From NCBI GenBank assembly GCA_021818865.1, contig JAKASX010000012.1, positions 1 to 57,171 on the forward strand: a stretch of 57,171 nucleotides of DNA, written 5' to 3'. The notes under the pieces are model-generated. The model was not told where the DNA came from, ran no database searches, and saw nothing but the letters and a program-made list of their open reading frames with translations. Positions 24,707-33,191 of this stretch are shown piece after piece. A program made the translations under genes and the position numbers. The DNA comes from Acidobacteriota bacterium (GTDB taxonomy: Bacteria > Acidobacteriota > Terriglobia > Acidiferrales > UBA7541). Each line of letters opens with the position of its first letter. The stretch's first letter is position 1.

Positions 24707-25395
24707 GTTGCGGACCGGGCCCGTGCTCGGGCGGGAGGCAGCGGCGAATCGCCCTAGCCGCCATAAAACGCGGACAGGATGCGCCACACGGCGAGAAAAC
24801 ACCTCCCGAAATTCTCGCGGGAAGTGACCGAGATTCTCCGCCGTGAGATGTGATCCCTGGCTCGTTGCGTTCCGGCGGCTTGCAGCGCGCCCCCCACGTC
24901 CCTCAAAACGTTGGCAGCCGGCATGCCGATGAGCGCCAACCGGGGTTGCCAATGGAGATTCGGGTTAAAAGAGCTTCGGGAACCGTACGGGTACCTGGGC
25001 TCATCGGTTATGGCAGGTTCGCGGGGCTTGTTTCTTTCCCAATGTTTAGCTTAGTATGTCGGACACTGGCAGGCCTGCGGACCTATAAGCGGAGTGCTTC
25101 GGAGGAGGAGAAATTCGGCACCTGCGCCTGTTTTGGGGGACAAAGCGGAGGCGAGGCAGGCAACGTGCGTTTTGCTTGCTGCGTTGGTTTGTCCCTCTCT
25201 CTTGAAGTTGCAGCCGCGGTCTGGAAGTTTTCCGCAGCCGGCATAGCGTAAGCTCCGCGATGCGCTCGACGGGACCTGCGTGGGGGGTGCGCTTCCTGGT
25301 GAAGTAAACGGGAGGGGGAGCTGAGGGAACGGGTGTGACGTTCCGCGGCATTCCACGGACGAAATCCTCGAAAAAACAATGGGGGGAGAAAACCT
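24707..25395. other. Long intergenic region and leader of the beta-helix gene
   Basis: About 690 bp without a supported gene; a 133-residue frame at 24850-25251 has no family features and no ribosome site. TTGTTT (25028-25033) and TAGTAT (25052-25057) with an 18-bp spacer form a possible promoter, which would give a leader of roughly 330 nt. Within it GACGGGACCTGCGTGGGGGG followed by TTCCTGG (about 25268-25305) loosely resembles the conserved block upstream of the TonB-dependent receptors. Confidence 0.4.
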
Positions 25396-26706
25396 ATGGA
25401 AAAGATCCGGCAGCGGATGTGCACGATCGGAATCCTGGTGCTTTTGTGCGCCGCAGGCGGCATGGCGCCGCGGGCCTTGGCGGCGACCTTGTGCGTGAAC
25501 GCGAAAAACCCGGCCTGCTACGCGACGATTGGCGCGGCGGTGTCGAATGCGGTTTCGGGAGACACGATTCAGGTGGCGCCAGGGACCTACCATGAGGACG
25601 TGGTGATTGGTATTCCCCTTACACTGATGGGAAGCAATTCCGCGAACACGATCATTGATGCCACGGGCTTGGCCAACGGCATCTATATCGACGGCCTGGA
25701 TAACGCGGGACTGAGTGGCGTGACCGTCTCCGGATTCACCGTCCAAAACGCGAACTTCGAGGGCATCCTGGTCACAAGCGCCTCTGACGTGACCATTCAG
25801 GGGAATCGGGTCATGGGCAACGACGCCAGTCTGGTTTTCGCCACAACGTCGTGTCCCGGCCTGCCATCTTTCGAGACGGCCGAAGGCGAGGATTGCGGCG
25901 AGGGGATCCATCTCTCCGGCGTCACCCAGTCGTCCATAACCGGCAACCTGATTCAGAGAAATTCGGGAGGGATTCTGATCAGCGACGAGACAGGCCCGAC
26001 GCATGACAACCTGATCGCCAAGAACGTCGTCAAGAACAATTCGTTCGACTGCGGAATCACGATCCCTTCGCATCCGCCGGCCGGCGGGTTGAATGGCGGG
26101 CACCCGTTTGGAGTTTACGACAACACGATCCAGCAGAATACCGTCCTCAACAATGGCGGCAGCGGTGTTGGCGCCGGAATCGGCTTGTTCGGATTCCTGC
26201 CCGGCGCCCGCGTCTCCGGCAACCTCATCTCGAACAACGTGATCATCGGCAACGGCCTGCCCGGCGTCACCATGCACGCCCATACGCCCGGTGAGGACAT
26301 GAATGGCAACACGATTACCGGGAACTATATATCCGGAAATGGGCCCGACTCCGCAGATGCCGCCACGCCGGGACCGGCCGGGATCAACCTGTATATCAAC
26401 GTGCACGGCGCGACCGGACCGTCGGGGATCGTGGTCACGAAGAATGTAATCAAGGACGAGGAAGACGACGTTGTGGTGCACGCGCCGGAAACGGTGGATG
26501 TGCAGTGGAACAACCTGAACGGCGTCGGCGACATGGGCGTCGTGAACCTGGGAACGGCAAGCGTGGACGCTTCAAACAACTGGTGGGGATGCGCCGGAGG
26601 TCCGGGTGCGTCCGGCTGCTCGGAAATGCAGAGTGCGAACGTGACGGCGACGCCCTGGTTATCGTCGCCGGCGGTTCCAAACGGCTCCCCACAAGCGCAA
26701 CAGTGA
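25396..26706 (+). CDS. Secreted right-handed parallel beta-helix protein
   Basis: 436 aa with a signal peptide (MEKIRQRMCTIGILVLLCAA, cleavage near ALAA at ~29) and a strong ribosome site (GGGGGGAGAA). The mature start ATLCVNAKNPACYATIGAAV is the typical opening of pectate-lyase-like 'probable surface' helices, and PbH1-type coils follow, for example VSGFTVQNANFEGILVTSAS, GNRVMGNDASL, GNLIQRNSGGILISD, NTIQQNTVLNNGGSG, NNVIIGNGLPG and GNYISGNGPDS. The family includes NosD-like and polysaccharide-acting proteins, and no catalytic residues can be assigned. Cys pairs in the coils suggest disulfides outside the cytoplasm. Monocistronic, convergent with the kinase gene downstream. Confidence 0.83.
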   Translation: MEKIRQRMCTIGILVLLCAAGGMAPRALAATLCVNAKNPACYATIGAAVSNAVSGDTIQVAPGTYHEDVVIGIPLTLMGSNSANTIIDATGLANGIYIDGLDNAGLSGVTVSGFTVQNANFEGILVTSASDVTIQGNRVMGNDASLVFATTSCPGLPSFETAEGEDCGEGIHLSGVTQSSITGNLIQRNSGGILISDETGPTHDNLIAKNVVKNNSFDCGITIPSHPPAGGLNGGHPFGVYDNTIQQNTVLNNGGSGVGAGIGLFGFLPGARVSGNLISNNVIIGNGLPGVTMHAHTPGEDMNGNTITGNYISGNGPDSADAATPGPAGINLYINVHGATGPSGIVVTKNVIKDEEDDVVVHAPETVDVQWNNLNGVGDMGVVNLGTASVDASNNWWGCAGGPGASGCSEMQSANVTATPWLSSPAVPNGSPQAQQ

Positions 26707-26869
26707 GATAAGATCGGCTTGGGGCGCGTCCCATCGCGCCTGCGGGCAAACGATCGGCGGCACGTGGGGTGGGTTGGAGACGTGGCCTCTTGGCCATTGC
26801 CCGTCGGCGATAGCTCGCGCCTGATCGTCTTGCGCGATCGCCGCCCCATGCTGCCGTAAGAAATGCAGA

Positions 26870-29800
26870 CTAGCGCGACAGCTTGGTGTATTCGGATTTG
26901 GCTTGCTGGAGCAAGGCGAGATTGGGATCGGCTGAGTGCCAAAGCGCGAGGAAATTCTGATAAGAAGTCCGCGCGGCTCCGGTTTCGCCCGCCATCGCCT
27001 GGGCGCGAGCCAGATCGAGCTGAGCGAGCGCGCCAATCTCGAAATTCCCCATGGCGCTGCGATGGTCAATCATTTGTTGGAATGCCGCGGCGGCCTGGGC
27101 GCCCTGTTTTTCCTGTAACAACGCCAGCCCGCGAAGATAGACGGGATACATTGACGCTACGCCGCCGAGCGGCGACGGGGTAGCCAGAGCATAAGGCGCG
27201 GTGGGATCGAGAGCCTGAACGGCCTGTGCCGCGTCGTGATGATCGAGCGCAATGGCGGCGCGGATGCACGGCAGCCAGTAATTATTGAGCATGGTGTCGC
27301 TGGGATATTGCTTCGCCAGGCTGTCGGCAACGGGCTGGGCGCCCGCGGCATCGCCGGCGCGAGCAAGAGCAAGCGCGGACACCGCCTGCGTGTAGCGATC
27401 GAGACCCTGCGTTTTGAGAAGCGTCGTAGCGATTTGAATTGCGAGAGCGGGATTACCCATTTCGGATTCGCGAATCGCCGCGTCGAGATTCCATTGCCAA
27501 GCATCTTCCTCCAAGCCGTCGCGCTTGGCCGTGGCAACGGCTCGATTGTCGAGCGTTCGCGCCTGCGCCAGATGTCCGCCATAGGCCGCGGTGTCGGCTT
27601 GCAACGTGAGAAAGACGTCCTCGGCGCCCACTTTTCCCACAGCCCATGCCGCTTCCTTCCGCATCAGTGAGGGATTGTTTTGCAGAAAGCCGAGCGTATA
27701 AAGGGGGAAATGGACGGTAGGCGCGTCGAGGTGGCGCGACAACGCCTGTTCGGCGGTCGAGCGGGCTTCGTCAAAACGGCCAAGCACGATATAGTCGGAC
27801 GCGAGATTGCCGTAGCCATTGACGTTGTCCGGATTGAGCCGGAGGGACTGGAGCGTTTGGTTCACCGCGCCGTCCCAGTTGCCGGAGTCCGAATACACGG
27901 TGCCCAGATCCAAGTAGGGGATGGAATCCCGTGGATAGGTTTGCTCCCATTGCAGCAAGCTCCGCTTCGCCTTGTCAAAATCTCCCAGCGATTGCATGTA
28001 ATACATGCTTTCGATGTGGAAACGCTCGCGCTCGGAAACGCGATTGCGCAGGTCGTAGGCTTTGGTGAGGTTCTGTGCGGAAAGGGCTAATTCGCCCAGA
28101 TTCCCATACGAAATGCCCATCGCCGCGTAAGCCATGGCGAAATTCGGATCGAGCTGAATGGCTTGCTGATAGTAGGGAATCGCGCTGGTGTCGCCAACCT
28201 GGAAATTCATTTTGCGGCCCGTGGTGTAGGCCTTCAGCGCCGGGAGCGATGACGTCGTTGCTTCGGCCAGCGGCGCATTGAATTTTTGGATCGAAGCGAG
28301 CGATTCGCCCAGTTTTCCGCGCAGCTTCGTCACCGCCGTTCCCAGCGCTGCCAGAACGTCTTCCGGCCGGTTCGCGGTCACCTGCTCCTGCGCGATCGAA
28401 TTTCCATTCTGGCAATCCAAAGCGTTCAAGCCGACCACAAATTCGCTGCCAATCAGCGATATCGAGCCGTCAATCGTCGCCGTGCTTGACGTCCGCTCGC
28501 AGATTTCCCGCGCGATGCTGCCGGTAATTGGGGAATTCGCCGCGCGGCCCATCAGCCGCAGCGTTCCTTCCACTTGCCGGTTCGGCAGAATATTCAGAAA
28601 TGGCGATTGCGCGAGTTGGACTTCGAGCGCCTGCTTCATCGTCCCGTCGAAAACTGTTTGCCCGGTGGTATTCGAGAAATCGGCCAGAACGATCGTATCC
28701 TTCGACGTGAGTTTTGGCCCGCGATGCAGGAAGAAATACGTCCCACCGGCAATCGCCGCAATCACCACCATCGCGGCAGCCAGGATCGGCCAGCGGCGTT
28801 TCGGCGCGGGCGGCGCGATGACCGAGCCGCTGGAGAATCGGGGCGTGGTAGCACCGCTCTCGGGATCCTTCGCCCGCTGCGGCGGGCTCAGGATGACATC
28901 ATTTGAGGGTGCCGCGGGAGCCTGAGCTGGTGGCGTTGCGGCAGCCGTTGTGGCAGCGGTCGTCGCCGTCGACGTGGTTCCCGCGGCAGGCATGGCGGCC
29001 GTGCGCGCGGCGGTGCGGCCGGAATCGAGATCGCGCTTGAGCCGCTGAAGTTCAGCGCGCAGATCCGCCGCCGTCTGGTATCGCAGCGCCGGATCCTTAT
29101 CAATCGCGCGGTCGATCACGCGATCGAGATCGGCTGGAAGCCTGGGGTTGAGCCTCGACGGCGGCGCGGGTTGCGCATGCAGAATCGCATCGAACGTCAA
29201 GCCGACGGTGGAAGCGGAGAACGCCGTGGTTCCCGCGGCCATTTCGTAAAGCACCGCGCCAAAACTGAAAAGATCGGAGCGATTATCGAGCGGTTCGCCG
29301 CGCACCTGCTCCGGCGACATATACGCGATGGTCCCGACGGTGGTGCCGGGACTGGTGAGCATTTCCGGCGCGGCGGTTGCAAGCGTCGGCTCATCGGCGT
29401 TCCCCGCGCCGCGCGGATTGGTCACTTTTGCCAAGCCGAAATCGAGGAGTTTCGCGTGGCCGCGGTCGGTAATGAAAATATTCGCCGGCTTGATATCGCG
29501 ATGCGTGATCCCGCGCGTATGCGCCGCGTCGAGCGCGTCGGCGATTTCGATGCCGATTTCCAGCTGCCGCTCGATGCGAATCGATCCGGCTCCGATCACG
29601 CGGTTGAGCGGCTGCCCTTCGAGCAGCTCCATCACCAGAAACGGCTTGCCCTGCCATTCGCCGATGTCGTGAATCGTGCAGATATTCGGGTGATTCAGCG
29701 CGGCCGCGGCCTGCGCTTCGCGGCGCAGGCGTTCGAGAGATTGCGGATTCCGCGCGAATTCTTCGGGCAGGAATTTCAACGCGACGGCGCGGCGCAGGCG

Positions 29801-29896
29801 CGTGTCCTCGGCCTTATAGACCACGCCCATTCCGCCGGACCCGAGCCGTTCGAGTATGCGGTAATGCGAAACTGTCTCCCCGATCAATTCCCCCAC
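26870..29896 (-). CDS. Membrane Ser/Thr protein kinase with C-terminal TPR domain
   Basis: 1008 aa, start GTG at 29896 (a TTG three codons later is also possible). Residues ~12-285 are a Hanks-type kinase: glycine loop [14 protein letters not shown], Lys41 in [16 protein letters not shown] (Asp134 catalytic), DFG at 152-154, and [11 protein letters not shown] low-complexity Ala/Thr/Pro linker (~295-365) leads to a membrane helix at ~369-390 ([20 protein letters not shown]). The C-terminal ~600 residues, predicted periplasmic, contain an FlgO/TolB-like segment followed by tetratricopeptide repeats ([40 protein letters not shown]). This is a common acidobacterial architecture, probably coupling an external signal to phosphorylation. 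The linker residues 333-347 are encoded by a REP-like element. Confidence 0.92.
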   Translation of the reverse strand: MGELIGETVSHYRILERLGSGGMGVVYKAEDTRLRRAVALKFLPEEFARNPQSLERLRREAQAAAALNHPNICTIHDIGEWQGKPFLVMELLEGQPLNRVIGAGSIRIERQLEIGIEIADALDAAHTRGITHRDIKPANIFITDRGHAKLLDFGLAKVTNPRGAGNADEPTLATAAPEMLTSPGTTVGTIAYMSPEQVRGEPLDNRSDLFSFGAVLYEMAAGTTAFSASTVGLTFDAILHAQPAPPSRLNPRLPADLDRVIDRAIDKDPALRYQTAADLRAELQRLKRDLDSGRTAARTAAMPAAGTTSTATTAATTAAATPPAQAPAAPSNDVILSPPQRAKDPESGATTPRFSSGSVIAPPAPKRRWPILAAAMVVIAAIAGGTYFFLHRGPKLTSKDTIVLADFSNTTGQTVFDGTMKQALEVQLAQSPFLNILPNRQVEGTLRLMGRAANSPITGSIAREICERTSSTATIDGSISLIGSEFVVGLNALDCQNGNSIAQEQVTANRPEDVLAALGTAVTKLRGKLGESLASIQKFNAPLAEATTSSLPALKAYTTGRKMNFQVGDTSAIPYYQQAIQLDPNFAMAYAAMGISYGNLGELALSAQNLTKAYDLRNRVSERERFHIESMYYMQSLGDFDKAKRSLLQWEQTYPRDSIPYLDLGTVYSDSGNWDGAVNQTLQSLRLNPDNVNGYGNLASDYIVLGRFDEARSTAEQALSRHLDAPTVHFPLYTLGFLQNNPSLMRKEAAWAVGKVGAEDVFLTLQADTAAYGGHLAQARTLDNRAVATAKRDGLEEDAWQWNLDAAIRESEMGNPALAIQIATTLLKTQGLDRYTQAVSALALARAGDAAGAQPVADSLAKQYPSDTMLNNYWLPCIRAAIALDHHDAAQAVQALDPTAPYALATPSPLGGVASMYPVYLRGLALLQEKQGAQAAAAFQQMIDHRSAMGNFEIGALAQLDLARAQAMAGETGAARTSYQNFLALWHSADPNLALLQQAKSEYTKLSR
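28860..28898. repeat. REP-like hairpin element inside the kinase gene
   Basis: TCGGGATCCT, then an internal CGCCCGC-TGC-GGCGGG hairpin, then CTCAGGATGACA: the same outer arms as the intergenic element at 18778-18831. On the minus strand it is translated in frame as [15 protein letters not shown] (residues 333-347) between the kinase domain and the membrane helix. Confidence 0.65.
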
Positions 29897-30336
29897 CTTC
29901 TCCGCGCCAGCATCCTACGATGCGCCACGGGGAGGGTCAAGGGAAACCACCCCAAACGGCTGTGGCCGAGGGCGAAAACAGCCACAGGAAGCACGCCGCG
30001 CATGGAAACCGCTCTCCACAGCCGTGCGGGAGCAAAGCGCGCCGCGCAAAGGCGCCGAGGTCGCCGGAACCGGGAGCCTCTTGGGCATTTTCGCGCTCAC
30101 AACCGCGCCATTTCGCCATGCTCTTGCGTTCGTCCTGCGTCCAAACCGCGCTCTAACCCATAGATTCCGCGTGCAAAAGGATATATCGCCGATTTCGCCT
30201 CTACTGGCAGGAAACGTGCACATCAGGAAGGCAATTCGAGCCCGAACTGGGCGAACAGGGGGACGAACTCGCTCGGCTCGGTTTCGTTCGGCAGGCAAAC
30301 CTGCCGCCATCCCTCGCCGCACGAGGAGCGAAAGCA
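29897..30336. other. Divergent intergenic region
   Basis: About 440 bp between the kinase (minus) and Hsp20 (plus). No supported gene. The AT-richer GCAAAAGGATATATCGCC at 30172-30190 may be the promoter of the Hsp20 gene, but no good -35 is visible, and there is no CIRCE-type inverted repeat. Confidence 0.4.
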
Positions 30337-30861
30337 ATGAAAGAGCAAGTCTCTCCACTCGCCACAACGGGAGGCATCACTCCACTCCGGCTTACCAGCA
30401 TGGAGAACATTTTCCAGGATATGCGCGACGCTTTCGACGCCATCGCGCGCCGCGCCTACGAAATCTTCGAAGCCAACGGCCGCCAGTTCGGCCGCGACAT
30501 GGAAGACTGGTTCCGCGCCGAGCGTGAACTCCTCCATCCCGCTTATCTCGAAATCACCGAATCCGATAGCGAGCTGGACGCGAAAATCGAAGTGCCCGGC
30601 TTCGACGCCAAGGAACTCGAAATCAGCGTCGAGCCCGGCCGCGTGACGCTCGCCGGCAAGCACGAAACGGCCAAGGAAGAGAAAAAGGAAAAAATGCTGT
30701 ACTCCGAGCGGCGCGCCAATCAAATCTTCCGCTCGTTCGAACTTCCCGCCGAAGTCGACCCCGAAAAAGTCACCGCAACCCTCAAGGACGGCGTGCTCAA
30801 CCTGAAAATGCCGAAAGCCGCTGCCCCGAGGAAAATCAAGGTCGAGCCGAGGGCGGCATGA
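30337..30861 (+). CDS. Hsp20/alpha-crystallin small heat-shock protein
   Basis: 174 aa with an AGGAG-type ribosome site. Holds unfolding proteins in a refoldable state without ATP, as large cytoplasmic oligomers. The alpha-crystallin domain spans ~72-165: ITESDSELDAKIEVPGFDAK, ELEISVEPGRVTLAGKHET, and the closing ATLKDGVLNLKMPKA with the conserved G-V-L. The C-terminal IKVEP carries the I-x-V/I oligomerisation motif. The N-terminal ~65 residues are a helix-rich arm (ENIFQDMRDAFDAIARRAYE). Its stop overlaps the start of a small basic frame (ATGA at 30858-30861). Confidence 0.94.
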   Translation: MKEQVSPLATTGGITPLRLTSMENIFQDMRDAFDAIARRAYEIFEANGRQFGRDMEDWFRAERELLHPAYLEITESDSELDAKIEVPGFDAKELEISVEPGRVTLAGKHETAKEEKKEKMLYSERRANQIFRSFELPAEVDPEKVTATLKDGVLNLKMPKAAAPRKIKVEPRAA

Positions 30862-31040
30862 GCCGGAAATCCTCCAGCCGCTCCTCACGCAAGCAAACCG
30901 GCGCCGGCGTGACATCCTCCGCCGGCCAGCCCTGCTCCTGGCACTACGCCCGCACTCTTCCCGTGCAAACCCGGCTGACGCGGGCGGGCAAGAAGAGCCG
31001 GGCGCGCGCCGCGGCCGCGAAATCGCGGTCGCGCGGATAG
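30858..31040 (+). CDS. Small basic protein, possible
   Basis: A 60-aa frame that begins at an ATGA overlap with the Hsp20 stop, which favours real coupled translation. The product is rich in Arg, Lys, Ser and Ala, with an unstructured look at both ends (SRKSSSRSSRKQ; KKSRARAAAAKSRSRG) and one Cys and Trp in the middle. No family is recognised. It may be a nucleic-acid-binding tail protein or simply a chance frame in high-GC sequence. Confidence 0.3.
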   Translation: MSRKSSSRSSRKQTGAGVTSSAGQPCSWHYARTLPVQTRLTRAGKKSRARAAAAKSRSRG

Positions 31041-31390
31041 AAATTCCGGGCGCGGCCATTCGCGGCCCAATCCCCGCGAATGCATCCGGCGCTCGAAACC
31101 GGTGTGATGCCCGGCCGCGGCTCCCAGTCCGCCCCTAGGGAGCGCATCCAATCCCCCCCTGACGGCGGCCGGCATCCAGCCCCGAGACCGGCGGGCAGTT
31201 CGCAAAGCGAATTGCCCGCCGGCTTCTCTTCCAATCCTTTTCCGCGTCCGCGTCATCTCAAGAAGTGGCTGGCACGCTCCGTTTCCACCGTCGCCCATTC
31301 TCCAGCCCGGACGGGGTGGCGTGCAGGCATCACCCTCCCGTTGGGCATTTGATTGCCGCCCGGCGTCGGAATATCATGGGAGACAGATCT
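31041..31390. other. Intergenic region with one strong hairpin
   Basis: About 350 bp after the Hsp20 unit and before the S55-type gene. Apart from the hairpin at 31188-31222 nothing was recognised; the open frames across it are shadows. The promoter for the following gene should lie in the last 150 bp, but no clear boxes were found. Confidence 0.45.
31188..31222 (+). terminator. Strong 16-bp hairpin, terminator or attenuator candidate
   Basis: The arms 31188-31203 (CCGGCGGGCAGTTCGC) and 31207-31222 (GCGAATTGCCCGCCGG) pair over all 16 positions with a single G-T wobble around an AAA loop. A pyrimidine-rich CTTCTCTTCCAATCCTTTTCC follows rather than a clean T-run. It probably ends the Hsp20 transcript or precedes the S55-type gene as a leader structure. 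Confidence 0.5.
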
Positions 31391-33169
31391 ATGAGCAGGC
31401 TCGTGTTTCGCTCCGTTGCGGCCTTGGCCGCGCTGTTGTTCACTTGCTCTCTTCTGGCTGCTCCCACGCCGGCTCTTCTGCCGCTCAGCCAGATCAAACC
31501 CGGCATGACCGGCGTCGGGTACACCATTTTCTCCGGCGATAAAATTCAACCTTTCAACGTCACGGTGATCGGGGTCTTGCCGAATCTCGTCGGCCCGAAG
31601 CAAAACGTCGTGCTGGTGAAGCTCTCGAGCCCCGAAATCACCCAGAGCGGCGTCGTCGCCGGCATGAGCGGCAGCCCCGTCTACATCGACGGGAAGCTCG
31701 CCGGCGCGATCTCCTACAAATTCGGCACGTTCACCCGCGAAGCCATCGCCGGGATGACGCCCATTGAAGAGGAACTCGCCGTCAGCGGCTCCCGCGAGCC
31801 CGCTTCCGGCGCCCTAAGCGCCAGCGATTCCTCCGCGGACCGGCATTACTCTCTGCCCGGCGGCTGGGCTCAGCAGGTCGGGGTCGGCACGGGCGCTTAT
31901 CTCGAGCCGATTGCTTCTCCGCTCGTCTTTTCCGGTTTTTTGCCGTCGGTGATCGGCCGCTACAGTTCGCAACTCGAGAAATACGGCATGCTGGCCACCG
32001 AAGGCGGTTCGGTTCCCGCCAGTCCTTCGGACGCTTCTCTCGAGCCCGGCGACATGGCGGGTCTCGTCCTCATCAGCGGCGATCTATCCGTTTCCGCCGG
32101 TTGCACCGTCACCGCGCGCATCGGCAACCAGGTGTATATGTGCGGCCATCCGCTCTTCGGCTTCGGCAAGGTTCACATCCCGATGGCCCGCGCGCACGTC
32201 GTGGCCACGCTCGCCTCCGCGATGAGTTCCACGAAAATCATGAATACCGGCGGCCTGATCGGCTCGATCACCGAAGACCGCATCACCGGCGTCATGGGCC
32301 GCCTGGGTCCGGCTCCGCCGATGATTCCGCTTTCGCTTTCCATCGAATCCGGCGGCGCGGTGAAGCAGTTTCATTTCCAGGTCATGCAGAATTCGAAGCT
32401 GACGCCACTGCTCGTCTCGATGGCGACGCTCAACGGCGTTCGCTCGAATCTCACCTACAACGAAGGCACTACGTTCCGGCTCGAGGGCACGATCGATATC
32501 GCCGGCCACGGCTCGGTCCATCTGAGCAATATGTTCGCGCCGACCGACCAGCCGATGCCCGACGCTTTCCCCATCGCCGCGCAGGTGGAGGGCGTCTTCA
32601 ACGAAATCTTTCACAATCCTTACGAGCAGCCCCACATCACCGGCATTCAGTTGAGCGTCAGCAGCCTGCCGAACGCGCGCTGGGCCTCGATCGACAACGC
32701 CTGGAGCAGCAAAAAGGAAGTTCATCCCGGCGAAACCCTCACCGTCAAGGTCGCGCTGCGCCCCTATCGCGGCTCGCCGTACCTCCGCGAAGTCCCCGTT
32801 ACCATTCCCGCGCAGGCTTCGCCCGGCGTTCTTCACATTCTCGTGAGCGACGCCGCGACGCTCGACCGCATCGAGCAATATTTCCCGTTTGGGCCCACCG
32901 CCCGCCTCGCCGATCTGAATCAGTTGATTCGGCTGCTCAACGAGGAGCGGACGAACGACCGCCTCTACGTCGCTCTGCTTCAGGCCAGCCCGACGATGCT
33001 CGTCGAGGATAAGCGGCTGCCCAACGTTCCGCTCTCGGAAATCAACGTGCTCGGCGAGCGCAATCCCGGCCGCACCACCGTGCTCTGGCAATCGGAGCTG
33101 GGTGAGCGCTCGGTGCCGATGCATGAAGTCATCACCGGCCACCAGTACCTCACGGTCACGGTGAAATAA
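31391..33169 (+). CDS. Secreted SpoIVB/S55 peptidase-domain-like protein
   Basis: 592 aa from the ATG at 31391, with GGGAGA seven bases upstream; an ATG five codons earlier is possible. A signal peptide is clear (FRSVAALAALLFTCSLLAAP). The opening PLSQIKPGMTGVGYTIFSGD and the GVVAGMSGSPVYIDGKLAGA segment (Ser93/Ser95) match the S55 pattern seen in acidobacterial homologues. A second conserved motif, QVYMCGHPLFGFGKVH, supplies His253. In Bacillus SpoIVB the GH motif comes before the GMSGSP serine, whereas here it comes after, so catalysis cannot be assumed. The rest has beta-rich segments. The downstream propeller gene starts only 22 bp later, so the two are probably co-transcribed. Confidence 0.8.
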   Translation: MSRLVFRSVAALAALLFTCSLLAAPTPALLPLSQIKPGMTGVGYTIFSGDKIQPFNVTVIGVLPNLVGPKQNVVLVKLSSPEITQSGVVAGMSGSPVYIDGKLAGAISYKFGTFTREAIAGMTPIEEELAVSGSREPASGALSASDSSADRHYSLPGGWAQQVGVGTGAYLEPIASPLVFSGFLPSVIGRYSSQLEKYGMLATEGGSVPASPSDASLEPGDMAGLVLISGDLSVSAGCTVTARIGNQVYMCGHPLFGFGKVHIPMARAHVVATLASAMSSTKIMNTGGLIGSITEDRITGVMGRLGPAPPMIPLSLSIESGGAVKQFHFQVMQNSKLTPLLVSMATLNGVRSNLTYNEGTTFRLEGTIDIAGHGSVHLSNMFAPTDQPMPDAFPIAAQVEGVFNEIFHNPYEQPHITGIQLSVSSLPNARWASIDNAWSSKKEVHPGETLTVKVALRPYRGSPYLREVPVTIPAQASPGVLHILVSDAATLDRIEQYFPFGPTARLADLNQLIRLLNEERTNDRLYVALLQASPTMLVEDKRLPNVPLSEINVLGERNPGRTTVLWQSELGERSVPMHEVITGHQYLTVTVK

Positions 33170-33191
33170 CATCCCCGAAGGAGACGCCCGG

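Noticed and set aside
24850-25251. A 133-residue frame upstream of the beta-helix gene
   Set aside because: No ribosome site, no recognisable domain, and the region looks like promoter and leader sequence.
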